Assembly: GCA_900770215.1 (NCBI GenBank) | Contig: CAAGJW010000039.1 | Span: 1 to 45,160, forward strand | Direction: 5' to 3' | DNA length: 45,160 bases | DNA from: Bacteroidales bacterium | GTDB taxonomy: Bacteria > Bacteroidota > Bacteroidia > Bacteroidales > Muribaculaceae | Shown: piece after piece, positions 32,527 through 41,839 of the stretch | How the letters are laid out: each line of letters begins with the position of its first letter | Numbering within the stretch: position 1 is the stretch's first letter | Translations under genes and position numbers: made by a program | The notes under the pieces: generated by a model | Database searches by the model: none | The model's input: only the letters and a program-made list of their open reading frames with translations | What the model was told of the DNA's origin: nothing

Positions 32527-33744
32527 ATGAATCTACGCAACATATACGACTCGCGACGCATCTGGAAGATAGGTCTCATCACCGTCTCCCTGCTGCTCAT
32601 GGGCATGTTTCTGCTCATCTCCAACCACCTGGTCAAGGACCTGGCCAAGCAGGAGCGCGAGCGCATGGAGATATGGGCCGACGCCACCAAGGAGCTCGCC
32701 TCGATGAGCAGCGAGCCCAACGCCATGCCCACCGACGTCGACTTTGTGTTCCGCATCATCGAGGGCAACCACAACATCCCGGTGCTGCTGGTCGACGACC
32801 ACGACAACATCTTGCAATACCGCAACTTCCGCCTTCCCGAGAAAGTCGACAGTCTCAACCCCATGCAGCTCTCGGCCGGCAACAAGCAGTACTTGCAAGG
32901 CAAGCTGCGCCGCCTCAAGAACTCGCCCAACAAGATCGTGATCAACATCGACAAGTCGACCCGGCAATACCTCTACTACGAGGACTCGACTGTGCTGCGC
33001 CGCCTGGCCTATTACCCCTATATCCAGCTCGCTGTGCTGCTCCTGTTTCTGGCCGTGGCCTATTTTGCCCTCATCAGCGTGAAAAAAGCCGAGCAGAACA
33101 AGGTGTGGGTGGGCCTGTCGAAGGAGACGGCCCACCAGCTGGGCACGCCCATCTCGTCGCTCATGGCCTGGACCGAGCTGCTCGACTCGATGGGCGTGGA
33201 CAAGAGCATCGTGGCCGACATGAACAAAGACGTGCAGCGCCTGTCGAAGATTGCCGACCGCTTCTCCAAGATAGGCTCGATGCCCGAGAAGGAGCTTGAG
33301 TTTATCAACGAGGCCGTGGAGTCGAGCCTGGAGTACATGCGCAGCCGCATCCCCAAGCGCGTGAGCCTCGACCTGCATCTCGACCAGTCCCGCAATTGCG
33401 GCGTGATGCTGAGTCCGCCCCTCTTTGAGTGGGTGATGGAGAACCTCACCAAGAATGCCGTCGATGCCATGAGCGGCCAGGGCAGCATCGACATCACGGT
33501 CGACACCAAGGGCGACCAGGCCGTTATCCTGGTCAAGGACACGGGCAAGGGCATACCGCGCAAAAACTTCAAGACGGTGTTCAACCCGGGCTACACCACC
33601 AAGAAGCGGGGCTGGGGACTGGGGCTCACGCTGGTGAAGCGCATCGTCGAGGAGTATCACGGCGGCCGCATCTATGTCAAGGACTCTGAACTGGGCAAGG
33701 GCACCACCTTCTGCATCACCCTGCCGCGGGTGGCTGGCAGCTGA
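32527..33744 (+). CDS. Orphan sensor histidine kinase
   Basis: The 405-residue protein has two membrane segments (about residues 12-33 and 165-185) flanking a periplasmic sensor domain of about 130 residues. Directly after the second segment, with no HAMP or PAS domain, comes the H-box KETAHQLGTPISSLMAW with the phosphorylated H203. The ATPase domain shows the N-box ENLTKNAVDAM, the G1 box DTGKGIP and the G2 box WGLGLTLVKRI. It should autophosphorylate in response to an envelope signal. No response regulator lies next to it, so its partner is elsewhere. The ATG at 32527 fits the promoter position; an earlier in-frame start lies upstream of it. Confidence 0.92.
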   Translation: MNLRNIYDSRRIWKIGLITVSLLLMGMFLLISNHLVKDLAKQERERMEIWADATKELASMSSEPNAMPTDVDFVFRIIEGNHNIPVLLVDDHDNILQYRNFRLPEKVDSLNPMQLSAGNKQYLQGKLRRLKNSPNKIVINIDKSTRQYLYYEDSTVLRRLAYYPYIQLAVLLLFLAVAYFALISVKKAEQNKVWVGLSKETAHQLGTPISSLMAWTELLDSMGVDKSIVADMNKDVQRLSKIADRFSKIGSMPEKELEFINEAVESSLEYMRSRIPKRVSLDLHLDQSRNCGVMLSPPLFEWVMENLTKNAVDAMSGQGSIDITVDTKGDQAVILVKDTGKGIPRKNFKTVFNPGYTTKKRGWGLGLTLVKRIVEEYHGGRIYVKDSELGKGTTFCITLPRVAGS

Positions 33745-33812
33745 GCCGCGGTAGAATGCTGGTTTTAAAATTAATAGCACATCACAATATCCTAACACAT
33801 CACAACGCAACA

Positions 33813-34616
33813 ATGGAACAACTCATCATGCTTGGCACGGGCAACGCCATGAGCACCCGCTGTTACAACACTTGCTTCTACCTGAGCACCCCCGCAGGCG
33901 GATTGATGGTCGATGCCGGCGGCGGCAACGGCATCTTCAGGCAGCTGCACCGGGCCCGCATCGGCTTTGAGCAAATACACCACCTCTTTGTGACGCATTG
34001 CCACACCGACCACATTCTGGGCGTGATTTGGATGATACGCAAGATATCGCCATTGCTGCACCGCGGCCACTACCACGGCACGTTCACCATCTATTGCCAC
34101 AACGAGGTGAAAGACGCACTCCTCACGATGTGCCGCCTTGTGCTGCCGGCCAAGATCTTCAAGGCTGTGGGCGAGGATATCGTCATCAAGGAGGTGACCG
34201 ATGGCCAGCAGTGCCAGGTCGACGACATGAGGGTCACCTTCTTCGACATCGGCTCTACCAAGATGAAACAGTATGGCTGCGAGGTGCTTCTGCCCAGCGG
34301 CAAGCGTGTGGTGTGCCTGGGCGACGAGCCCTACAACGAGCGCAACGAGCGCTATGCCCGGGGGGCCGACTGGCTGCTGTGCGAGGCCTTCTGCCTCTAC
34401 AAGGACCGCGCCGCCTTCCGCCCCTACGAGAAGCATCACAGCACCGCCCTCGATGCCGGCCGCCTGGCGCAAGAGCTGGGCGTGCACAACCTGCTGCTCT
34501 ACCACACCGAGGACACCCATCTCGCTACACGCAAGCAAGACTACACTGCCGAGGCGGCAAGCGTGTTTGGCGGCACGGTGTGGGTGCCCGGCGACCTCGA
34601 GACCATCGCCCTATAG
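33813..34616 (+). CDS. MBL-fold metal-dependent hydrolase
   Basis: The 267-residue cytoplasmic protein has the metallo-beta-lactamase metal site THCHTDHILG (H62, H64, D66, H67), with further ligands in CLGDEPYN (Asp) and LLLYHTED (His). The layout, starting MEQLIMLGTGNAMSTRCYNT, is close to RNase Z-like and phosphodiesterase-like MBL proteins, but no tRNA-binding exosite arm is evident, so a tRNA 3' processing role is not claimed. The ATG at 33813 gives the family start; a longer in-frame reading has no similarity. It follows the kinase gene after 68 bp without a clear promoter, so co-transcription is plausible. Confidence 0.88.
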   Translation: MEQLIMLGTGNAMSTRCYNTCFYLSTPAGGLMVDAGGGNGIFRQLHRARIGFEQIHHLFVTHCHTDHILGVIWMIRKISPLLHRGHYHGTFTIYCHNEVKDALLTMCRLVLPAKIFKAVGEDIVIKEVTDGQQCQVDDMRVTFFDIGSTKMKQYGCEVLLPSGKRVVCLGDEPYNERNERYARGADWLLCEAFCLYKDRAAFRPYEKHHSTALDAGRLAQELGVHNLLLYHTEDTHLATRKQDYTAEAASVFGGTVWVPGDLETIAL

Positions 34617-34707
34617 CACCGTTTCGGTTTTTCCCCCAGCGCATGTGCACCCTGCGGTTTGCCGTGGGGGTGTTGGTATATGTAGCTTGTTAAAAACTGC
34701 AAAATAT

Positions 34708-34738
34708 TTTGTGGTCTAAATAATTGGGTCTACCTTTG
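34708..34738 (+). promoter_or_regulatory. Promoter of the large secreted protein
   Basis: TTTG (34708-34711), a 19-bp spacer and TACCTTTG (34731-34738) match the consensus exactly. Transcription near 34744 gives a 130-base leader carrying the small ORF at 34758. Confidence 0.9.
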
Positions 34739-34757
34739 CGCCCGATTTTTGAAGAGT

Positions 34758-34877
34758 ATGAATTCTTCCCGTCTTAGGTTTTGCTCAGTCACACTTGTGA
34801 CACTGGCGGCTACTCAATTATTATTTGATTACAAATTAATCCATTCACATAAAATAGAGTATTTAGAAATCGTTTGA
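34758..34877 (+). CDS. 39-codon leader ORF overlapping the next start
   Basis: An ATG 13 or so bases after the predicted transcription start opens 39 codons (MNSSRLRFCSVTLVTLAATQ at the start). Its TGA shares a base with the ATG of the large secreted protein in the sequence TGATG. This arrangement favours coupled translation or leader-peptide control. Nothing in the peptide is recognised; it has a weakly hydrophobic middle. An open run of 39 codons is not rare by chance, so coding is uncertain. Confidence 0.4.
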   Translation: MNSSRLRFCSVTLVTLAATQLLFDYKLIHSHKIEYLEIV

Positions 34878-37800
34878 TGAAAAAAATCACAATCATTGCA
34901 TCGCTCGTGCTCATGATGATCGTTGGGACATCGCCAGCACAAGCTCTCGCCCCTGAGCCTCGCTCTCAGGCCCCTGCCCGGGCCGAGGCCACCAATTCCA
35001 ACATGAAGATCCTCACGCTTGCCGAGGCCCAGGCCATCACCTTCACCTGGACCGATGCTGCGGGCACGACGCACACCAACAGCATTGCCGACCCGGCTAC
35101 CGACCCACGCCACATCGTGGCCCTGCTGCGCGAGATTTATATCAACAAGAAGGTGCCCGGCATCAAGAAGGTGGGCTACAGCAGCGCCGATGTGACAACC
35201 CCCGATAGTGGCCCAGTGACCTATGTGATTACTGATGATAATCTTGATAATCAAACATGGTCAACTTGGGAACGGATTTATCGTTCCACTGAAAGAAATA
35301 ATGAAAACAATAAAGTCCGTAAAATTTATGATATTCCTGTCACTCAAGAAGCCTATCGTTACGATAACCCAACTGGATACTACTTTGATGACTACATGCC
35401 CGAAGATGAGGGCTATACCACACTTCTGGTTAAGACAAAACACGATATTATAAATATTGGTTCCCCTTCTACTTACGACGAACTCATCGATGGCATATCC
35501 AAGAATATCGAGGAAGTCGTCTTGCTCACCCAGGGAAAATACTATGCCACGGGCGATGGCATTGCCAAGACGGGTGCCTTGTACAAGACCAGCGGCACGG
35601 CTTCGAGTTTCTTCTTTATCTCCAAGGGTAAGGCTCGTAGAAATACTGGTACTGGCCGGACCTGGTCGTTTGCGCCTTTCTTCGGCCTCTACGAGGAGTA
35701 TAGCCCCGAGATCGTCAATAGCTCGACCCAGACCACCGATGTTTGGGTGAAGATGAAGAACGGAAACGACTACAAGGTGCAGCACGACTGTGGCAGTGTT
35801 CTCATTTTGAAGCATCAGTTCAACATGGCCGACCGGGAGGAGAGCCACTCGATCGACAACATGGTCTTCTTCATCCCCGACAGGCGACTGGAGTACTGGG
35901 ACAATAGAGATCCTAAAGATTTAAACTCTACTTTCACCAACTATAAGCCTGCCTACGCCCCGGCCATCGCCATGCTCTACATCCCGCTCAAGGCCACGGG
36001 CGCTAAAAATGCCACCGATGGCAAGAAGTGGGACATCACCCTCACCTGGTCGTCGAACCTGAACGCGATGACGGGCAACGTGATCCCGCAGAAGTTCAAC
36101 CTCTACATCGTCGACGACGCCGGCAACCGCACCCTGCTCAAGGAGAACTTCACCGATGCTCCCGACGCCCAGGGCAACTACCGCTACACCTACACCGTCG
36201 ACCGTGAGACCGAGGGCCGCTACATTCGCTATGTGGTCGAGGGCACTCCGCTCGAGGGCGAGTTCTCGCCCGTTACCTCCAACCGCGACCTGGTAGAGGT
36301 GCCTGGTCTCGACCAGAACCAGCGCCTGCAACTGGGCCTGAACGTGAGCCCCGAGAGCAACTACAATCTGGCCGAGGAGCTCAATGTGTACCGCAATCAC
36401 CTGAATGTGTCGAACAGCGCCGATGTCTACATCACCGAGACTCATCTGGCCAAACCCAATGCCCGCATGGAGCTCTACCGCCACTGGACCGACGCCGAGG
36501 GCAATGCCCAGGAGGTGCGCATTGCCACCATCGGCACCTTTACCAAGGACGGCGACAACGGCTACACCTACAAGGTGGAGCACTACAGCCAGGATCACCC
36601 AGTGACGGCCGGTGTGCTTGACCCCACCGACAATAGCACCCACTTTGTAGTGGCCACAGGCAGCACCGATGGCAAGATCGACTTTGGCAAGCTGGAGATA
36701 TGGGACCAGTTCTCGGCCTCCACGAGCCAGAACCTGCACCCCAGCCGCTACACCTACGATGTGCGCTACCTGTGGAACGGCATCAAGACCGATGCAGGGG
36801 TCGACTACTACTACAGCTCGGCCGTGCCTGTCGATGTGTACAAGACCATGACCGGCAACAACAACCAGACCTTCACCGCCGAGCAGGTCGAGGCCGACAG
36901 CGTGCTCAACACCATCGACCGCGCAGGTATCGACAGCTCCTATCCTGCCGTGAGCCTGAGCCTGACGAGCAACCAGGACATCAACTACTACAAGGTGTAT
37001 CGTGTGGGCCTCGACAGCAACACCTATCCCAGCACCGAGGCCAAGCGCGAGCAGGACGAGGCTGGCTATGCCAACGTGGGCGAAAACGATCGCTACGATG
37101 TGTTCCAGAATGGCAACTTCCTCAACACGGTCGCCACGGCCGACGGGGCCAAGATTGCCGACGAGACTGCCATGCAGGAGAGCGACGCGAGCACCTTTGC
37201 CCGCCGCATGGTGCCCGTGATATGGACCAACCGCTATGCGCTCGATGCCACGCTCGATGCCACAGCCCAGAATACCTATGGCGCCCCCATCGAGACGGTG
37301 CACCGTGTGGGCGTGACCGTGAAGGCCGATGCTGTCGAGGTGAGCTCCTTCGCCTTCAACCACAACGGCGTGCGCGGCCGCTACTACAAGGTGCCGCTGA
37401 GCCTGCAGGCCCTTGTGCCCTCCACGCTGCGCCCGGTGAAATACCGCGTGTGGCGCTCCACGCCCGAGGGCGTGGCCATGGAGGGCAACGATGTGGCTGC
37501 CTACCAGAAGCGCCTTGACCAGACGAGCCACCCGCTCACGGTCAACGTCGACGAGAACGGCGACATGAGCTTCGACGCCAGCAACGAGGGCGAGACCCTG
37601 CAGACCGCCATCACCGAGACCCAGGACGGACAGCAAAAGGTGTGGATACCCATTGCCGACTACTTCGGAGCCCGCAGCGTGAAGGAGAACGACGGCTTTG
37701 CCAACTTCGACGTGACCTACTACGTGCGCATCTACTGCGTGCCTGCCACCACCACGGCAGCCAAGGCCGCAGCCACGAGCGCCGATGCCGATGCCACACC

Positions 37801-38014
37801 CTACTATGTGGCCGAGACACAGCTCACGGTGCCCGTGAAGGGCAGCAACGTGGTGACGAGCGTGACCAGCGTCGCCGCCGCCGCCCAGGTGCAGCGCGTG
37901 GTGTACTACAACACCACGGGCCAGGCGAGCAACGAGCCCTTCAATGGGGTGAACATTAAGGTCACCACCTACAACGACGGTCACAAGACCGTGCAGAAGC
38001 TCATCGTGAAGTAA
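34877..38014 (+). CDS. Large secreted protein with type IX-like C-terminal tail
   Basis: The 1045-residue protein has a signal peptide (MKKITIIASLVLMMIV to AQA, about 23 residues) and a long exported region rich in Tyr, Asn, Asp and Thr with no recognised enzyme motif. Stretches such as 385-470 and 480-600 look like beta-sandwich (Fn3-like) repeats. The last roughly 40 residues, with VVYYNTTGQ, GVNIKVTTYNDG and KLIVK, resemble Por-type C-terminal sorting domains of type IX secretion, though such tails also occur in anchored proteins. Codons at about residues 115-200 are markedly AT-rich compared with the rest. The function is unknown; an adhesin or binding role is only a guess. The start is fixed by the TGATG overlap and the signal peptide. 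Confidence 0.85.
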   Translation: MKKITIIASLVLMMIVGTSPAQALAPEPRSQAPARAEATNSNMKILTLAEAQAITFTWTDAAGTTHTNSIADPATDPRHIVALLREIYINKKVPGIKKVGYSSADVTTPDSGPVTYVITDDNLDNQTWSTWERIYRSTERNNENNKVRKIYDIPVTQEAYRYDNPTGYYFDDYMPEDEGYTTLLVKTKHDIINIGSPSTYDELIDGISKNIEEVVLLTQGKYYATGDGIAKTGALYKTSGTASSFFFISKGKARRNTGTGRTWSFAPFFGLYEEYSPEIVNSSTQTTDVWVKMKNGNDYKVQHDCGSVLILKHQFNMADREESHSIDNMVFFIPDRRLEYWDNRDPKDLNSTFTNYKPAYAPAIAMLYIPLKATGAKNATDGKKWDITLTWSSNLNAMTGNVIPQKFNLYIVDDAGNRTLLKENFTDAPDAQGNYRYTYTVDRETEGRYIRYVVEGTPLEGEFSPVTSNRDLVEVPGLDQNQRLQLGLNVSPESNYNLAEELNVYRNHLNVSNSADVYITETHLAKPNARMELYRHWTDAEGNAQEVRIATIGTFTKDGDNGYTYKVEHYSQDHPVTAGVLDPTDNSTHFVVATGSTDGKIDFGKLEIWDQFSASTSQNLHPSRYTYDVRYLWNGIKTDAGVDYYYSSAVPVDVYKTMTGNNNQTFTAEQVEADSVLNTIDRAGIDSSYPAVSLSLTSNQDINYYKVYRVGLDSNTYPSTEAKREQDEAGYANVGENDRYDVFQNGNFLNTVATADGAKIADETAMQESDASTFARRMVPVIWTNRYALDATLDATAQNTYGAPIETVHRVGVTVKADAVEVSSFAFNHNGVRGRYYKVPLSLQALVPSTLRPVKYRVWRSTPEGVAMEGNDVAAYQKRLDQTSHPLTVNVDENGDMSFDASNEGETLQTAITETQDGQQKVWIPIADYFGARSVKENDGFANFDVTYYVRIYCVPATTTAAKAAATSADADATPYYVAETQLTVPVKGSNVVTSVTSVAAAAQVQRVVYYNTTGQASNEPFNGVNIKVTTYNDGHKTVQKLIVK

Positions 38015-38045
38015 CGCACGATAGCGTCACAATATCAATACATGC

Positions 38046-38078
38046 CGAAGCGCCCGCCAAGTAGTGACGGGCGCTTCG
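38046..38078. terminator. Shared terminator hairpin of converging genes
   Basis: A perfect 11-bp stem (38046-38056 with 38068-38078) sits between the stops of the secreted protein and the convergent dpp4. No T-run flanks either side, so it may act as a bidirectional but weak terminator. Confidence 0.6.
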
Positions 38079-38095
38079 CGTGTATGATAGCGATG

Positions 38096-40267
38096 CTATT
38101 TCAAAGGCTTGAGATAGTCTTCAAAGTACTGCGTGATGCGCTCGTGCAAGTGCACGCTCTGGTGACCGCGCATGTTGTGTCCCTGACCGGGATAGGTGAA
38201 GAAGTCGGGTTGAGTGCCGGCCTCGATGCAGGCTTTGAGAAACGTGAGGGCGTGCTGCGGCACCACGGTGGGGTCGTTGTAGCCTATGATGATCTGCAAT
38301 TTGCCTTTCAGGTCCTTGGCCTTGCCGAGCAAGCTGGTTTTGGCATAGCCCTCGGGGTTGGACTGTGGAGTGTCCATGTAGCGCTCGCCGTACATTACCT
38401 CGTACCATTTCCAGTCGATGACCGGGCCGCCAGCCACACCCACCTTGAACACGTCGGGATAGTTGGTCATGAGGCTAATGGTCATGAAGCCGCCGAAGCT
38501 CCAGCCGTGCACACCCAGGCGGGTGGTGTCGACATAGGGCAGCGTGCGCAGATAGTCGACGCCCTTCATTTGGTCTTTCATTTCTTCCTGGCCCAGCTGG
38601 CGGAAGGTGGCTTGCTCGAAGTCGCGCCCGCGGTTCTCGCTGCCGCGGTTGTCGAGGATGAAGAGCACATAGCCCTTCTGGGCCATGTAGGTTTCCCAGC
38701 TGCGGCTGCGCCAGTGCCAGCCGGCATCGACGTTGTGGGCGTGGGGACCGCCGTACACATAGACTACGGTGGGATATTTCTTGGCCGGGTCGAAGTCGGC
38801 CGGTTTCACCATGCGGTAGTAGAGCGGGGTGACGCCGTCGGCTGCCTTGATGGTGCCGCACTCATAGGTGGGCACGGCGTAGCCGGCCCACGGGTCGGGA
38901 GCGTCGTAGTAGGTGAGCGTGCGGGCGTTGTCGATGTTGATGATGTCGATGTGGCGAGGTACGTCGGGGGCCTGGTACTTGTCGACCAGGTAGCGGCCGG
39001 TAGCGCTCAATGCGGGCGTGTGCCAGCCGTTGTCGCTGCCCATGAGAGCGCGCTTGCCCGTGTTGACGTCGACCACAAAGGTGTTGCGCTGCAGTGGGTT
39101 GAGCTCGTTGCTTGTGATGACGACGCTCTGGTGCTGCGTGTTGAAGCCCACAAGTTGCTCAACCACCCACTTGCCGCTGGTGAGCTGCTTGATCTCGCGG
39201 CCGCTCTTGTGCATGAGGTAGAGGTGGTTGTAGCCGTCGCGCTGGCTCTGCATGATAAACTCGTCGGCATTCCAAGGCAGGAACACGATGGGGTGCAGCG
39301 GCTCGACATATTTTGGGTCGGTCTCGCGGTAGAGTTCGGCAATTTTGGCTCCAGTCGTGGCATCGTAGCTCACGAGCCGGCAGTCGTTCTGGTCGCGGTT
39401 GAGCTCAAAGACGTAGATGGTCTTGCTGTCGGGGCTCCAGGCCACGTTGGTGAAGTAGCGGTCGGTGGGGTCGCCTGCCTGCAGTTGCACGTTGCGGCCA
39501 GTGGCGGTGTTGTAGACGAGGATAGTGACTTTGTGCGAGGCCTGGCCGGCCATGGGGTACTTCTCGGGGGCCGGGGTGGCAATGCGGTGGGTGGTGTCGT
39601 CGACCTCGGGAATGCTGACCTCGGGGTAGTCGGTGACCATGCTCTGGTCCATGCGGTAGTAGGCCAGCAGCAGGCCGTCGGGGCTCCAGAAGAGGCCGCC
39701 GTCGATGCCCCACTCGTTGCGGTGCACGCTTTGCCCGTACACGATGTCGCGGCTGCCGTCGGTGGTCACTTGCTTGTCGCCCACATAGAGGTTGTCGGCC
39801 TTCACGCAGGCCATGATGCGGCTCTTGGCGTTCCACGCCACGGCCTGCTCCTTGCCGCTCATTGCGATGCTGCTCGCGATGCGGCGGGTCTTGAAGTTGT
39901 AGAGGGTGTAGGCCTTGGGGCCCGTCACAAGGGCCAGTGGCTGACCGGGATAGGGAAAGGAGATGGCGCCCTTGAGCGATGCAATAGAGTGCCCGCCTGC
40001 AGCCTCGATGCAGCTGTTGAGGTCGGCGGCGGTGAACAAGGGACTTTCCTTGCCGTTGCTCGGGTTCACGCTGTAGCAGGCGTCGGGCTCGACATGCACG
40101 AGACGGTCGCCCCACCACACGAGGGTGCGGTCGGCGGGCGTCATGTTTTTATAGTTGTTGCCGCCGAAGTTCAAGTCTTCGAGAGTGAATTGCTTCTGAG
40201 CCATGATGGTTGATGATAATGTGATGAGTGCCAGTAGCGTGAGCACTCGCAGTGCTTTGTTGTTCAT
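38096..40267 (-). CDS. dpp4: Dipeptidyl peptidase IV (S9 family)
   Basis: The 723-residue exported serine peptidase removes N-terminal Xaa-Pro dipeptides. A signal peptide ends near IMA (about residue 23). The beta-propeller spans about 45-480, with the VHRNEWGIDGG segment of the substrate-anchoring glutamate. The alpha/beta-hydrolase domain carries the triad S590 (GWSFGG), D665 (GYNDP) and H697 (GQGHN). P. gingivalis DPP4 has the same length and triad three positions later, supporting this call over other S9 enzymes. Last gene of the three-gene minus-strand operon, 35 bp after the coiled-coil gene, it probably works in periplasmic peptide breakdown. Confidence 0.95.
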   Translation of the reverse strand: MNNKALRVLTLLALITLSSTIMAQKQFTLEDLNFGGNNYKNMTPADRTLVWWGDRLVHVEPDACYSVNPSNGKESPLFTAADLNSCIEAAGGHSIASLKGAISFPYPGQPLALVTGPKAYTLYNFKTRRIASSIAMSGKEQAVAWNAKSRIMACVKADNLYVGDKQVTTDGSRDIVYGQSVHRNEWGIDGGLFWSPDGLLLAYYRMDQSMVTDYPEVSIPEVDDTTHRIATPAPEKYPMAGQASHKVTILVYNTATGRNVQLQAGDPTDRYFTNVAWSPDSKTIYVFELNRDQNDCRLVSYDATTGAKIAELYRETDPKYVEPLHPIVFLPWNADEFIMQSQRDGYNHLYLMHKSGREIKQLTSGKWVVEQLVGFNTQHQSVVITSNELNPLQRNTFVVDVNTGKRALMGSDNGWHTPALSATGRYLVDKYQAPDVPRHIDIINIDNARTLTYYDAPDPWAGYAVPTYECGTIKAADGVTPLYYRMVKPADFDPAKKYPTVVYVYGGPHAHNVDAGWHWRSRSWETYMAQKGYVLFILDNRGSENRGRDFEQATFRQLGQEEMKDQMKGVDYLRTLPYVDTTRLGVHGWSFGGFMTISLMTNYPDVFKVGVAGGPVIDWKWYEVMYGERYMDTPQSNPEGYAKTSLLGKAKDLKGKLQIIIGYNDPTVVPQHALTFLKACIEAGTQPDFFTYPGQGHNMRGHQSVHLHERITQYFEDYLKPLK

Positions 40268-40302
40268 TGTTGGGGGGATTATATAGTGTTGTAAGTTGTA
40301 GT

Positions 40303-41796
40303 TCAGAATAGTGACATCTGGCGGTCGTCGTTGTGCCTGCGCGGGGCTTCCAGCGGCGGTTGGGCGGGCTGTGGCTGGGCAGGCTCCTCGTCGTGGGGCT
40401 GTGGCTGCCCGTTGAAGACGTGGGCGATGGCCTCTTGCAGGTCGCTGTCGATGGCCGTCTCGCTCGGGGCGGCGGCTTTGGGCTCCTGCTGCTTGAGGGC
40501 CTGTGCGGCCATCTTCTGCACTTGCGTCTCGCTGTGCTTGAGCTGGCTGAGGGCGGTGTCAAGGTCGTGGTCGCGCTCCTGGAGCTGCCGGCGGGCCTCG
40601 TCGAGCTGGCTGCGCAGTTGCCGGGCAGTGTCGTGGCTGGATTCCTGCTCGGTCCTGAGCTGCTGCAGCTGGCTGGCTTTGCTTTTGGCCTCGTCCTGGG
40701 CGCGGCCCAGCATGGTGAGGGCGTCGTCGGTCTTGAGCTTGAGCTCGTCGCGCTCGATGGTGAGGTCTTGTATCGTTTTCAGCTGGTCGCTTATGGTCTT
40801 GTTGAGGTTGGCCACCAGGTGGTCGTTGCTGTCGATTTTCTTGGCGGCGATATTGACCTGGCGTTTCAGGTCGTCGATGCGGTTGGCCAGCTCCACGTCG
40901 CGCCGCTTGTGCTTGGCCTTGGTGTCGGTGGCCTCTTGCTGCATGCGGTTGAGGCGCTTGAGCAGGTCGTCGCGCTCGGCTTGGGTCTTGAGCAGCTGGT
41001 CGCGCTGTTCGTTGATGGTCTTGGCGTTGATGGTGCGCTGGTTTTCGATGTCGGCCTTCATGTCGGCGATTTCCTTGTTCTTTTTGGCCTTGAAGGCATC
41101 GACCTGTTTAATTTTTTCTTCGATTTCAGAGGCGATTTTCAGGTTGTCGTTGGCCTCGTCGAGTTGCCGTCGGGTCTCGTCGAGCTGCTTGTTGAGGCGC
41201 TCGATGGTGTCGTCCTTGTCTTTGAGCTGAGCGGCCTGGGGGCTGCCCTGGGCGATTTGCGCCTTGAGCCGTTCGAGCTCCTTGGCCTTGCGGGCGGCGT
41301 CGGCACGCAGGTCGTTGAGCAGCTGGTTGGTGATTTCCATCTTCTGCTTGTACTCGCTGGTGAGCTGGTCGACCGCTGCGGCGGGGTTTTCGCCCTTGGC
41401 TTTCACTTGCATCACGCGCAGCTTGTTGTCGAGGTTCTTTTTCTCGAGCTCGAGTTGCTCGTTGGCGTTTTGGAGCTTGGCCACTTGGTCAGAGAGTGAG
41501 TTGGCGCGGCGCTCTTGCTCGGTGCGCTGCGTCTCGCTCTGCTTGAGCTGGTTGCGCAGGTTGTCGACAATCTCGATATTGCCGCTGCTGCCTGTCGAGT
41601 CGATATACTGGCCGATGATGCCGGCAATCTCGTCGATGAGCGACTGTGGCACGGCCTGCTGTGGGCTGCCTGTCGGCGTCGCGGGTGGGTTGGCCGCCTG
41701 GTTTGATACCGCACGGCTCTCGCTGTCATGCTCTTGCGGCTTGTCGCCAGGGGGTGTCATGCCCAATGTGCGTTTTAGAGCGCTGAAAAATGCCAT
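40303..41796 (-). CDS. Long coiled-coil protein with C-terminal clamp-binding-like motif
   Basis: The 497-residue cytoplasmic protein lacks a signal peptide. Residues 1-50 are a short, Pro/Gln-rich head, then a helical piece (about 48-66, LIDEIAGIIGQYI), then a heptad-rich coiled coil from about 75 to 430 rich in Gln, Lys, Asp and Leu. A disordered, Pro/Gln-rich stretch ends in RQMSLF. The last five residues, QMSLF, fit the beta sliding clamp-binding consensus QL[SD]LF, seen at the C-terminus of DNA polymerases and repair proteins. No SMC-like ATPase head is present. The family is not recognised. It is 43 bp downstream of the receiver/PPDK gene and 35 bp upstream of dpp4, without a promoter in between. 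Confidence 0.85.
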   Translation of the reverse strand: MAFFSALKRTLGMTPPGDKPQEHDSESRAVSNQAANPPATPTGSPQQAVPQSLIDEIAGIIGQYIDSTGSSGNIEIVDNLRNQLKQSETQRTEQERRANSLSDQVAKLQNANEQLELEKKNLDNKLRVMQVKAKGENPAAAVDQLTSEYKQKMEITNQLLNDLRADAARKAKELERLKAQIAQGSPQAAQLKDKDDTIERLNKQLDETRRQLDEANDNLKIASEIEEKIKQVDAFKAKKNKEIADMKADIENQRTINAKTINEQRDQLLKTQAERDDLLKRLNRMQQEATDTKAKHKRRDVELANRIDDLKRQVNIAAKKIDSNDHLVANLNKTISDQLKTIQDLTIERDELKLKTDDALTMLGRAQDEAKSKASQLQQLRTEQESSHDTARQLRSQLDEARRQLQERDHDLDTALSQLKHSETQVQKMAAQALKQQEPKAAAPSETAIDSDLQEAIAHVFNGQPQPHDEEPAQPQPAQPPLEAPRRHNDDRQMSLF

Positions 41797-41839
41797 GTGA
41801 TGATGAGTTGTTGTTGTTTGTTGTATATTCGGTGTCGTG

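Noticed and set aside
30015..32954. 979-codon minus-strand open frame opposite topA
   Set aside because: topA is unmistakable on the plus strand and the antisense frame runs across its terminator and the next promoter.
38042..40213. 723-codon plus-strand open frame opposite dpp4
   Set aside because: The minus-strand DPP4 has all catalytic residues; the plus frame is an antisense artefact of GC-rich codon use.
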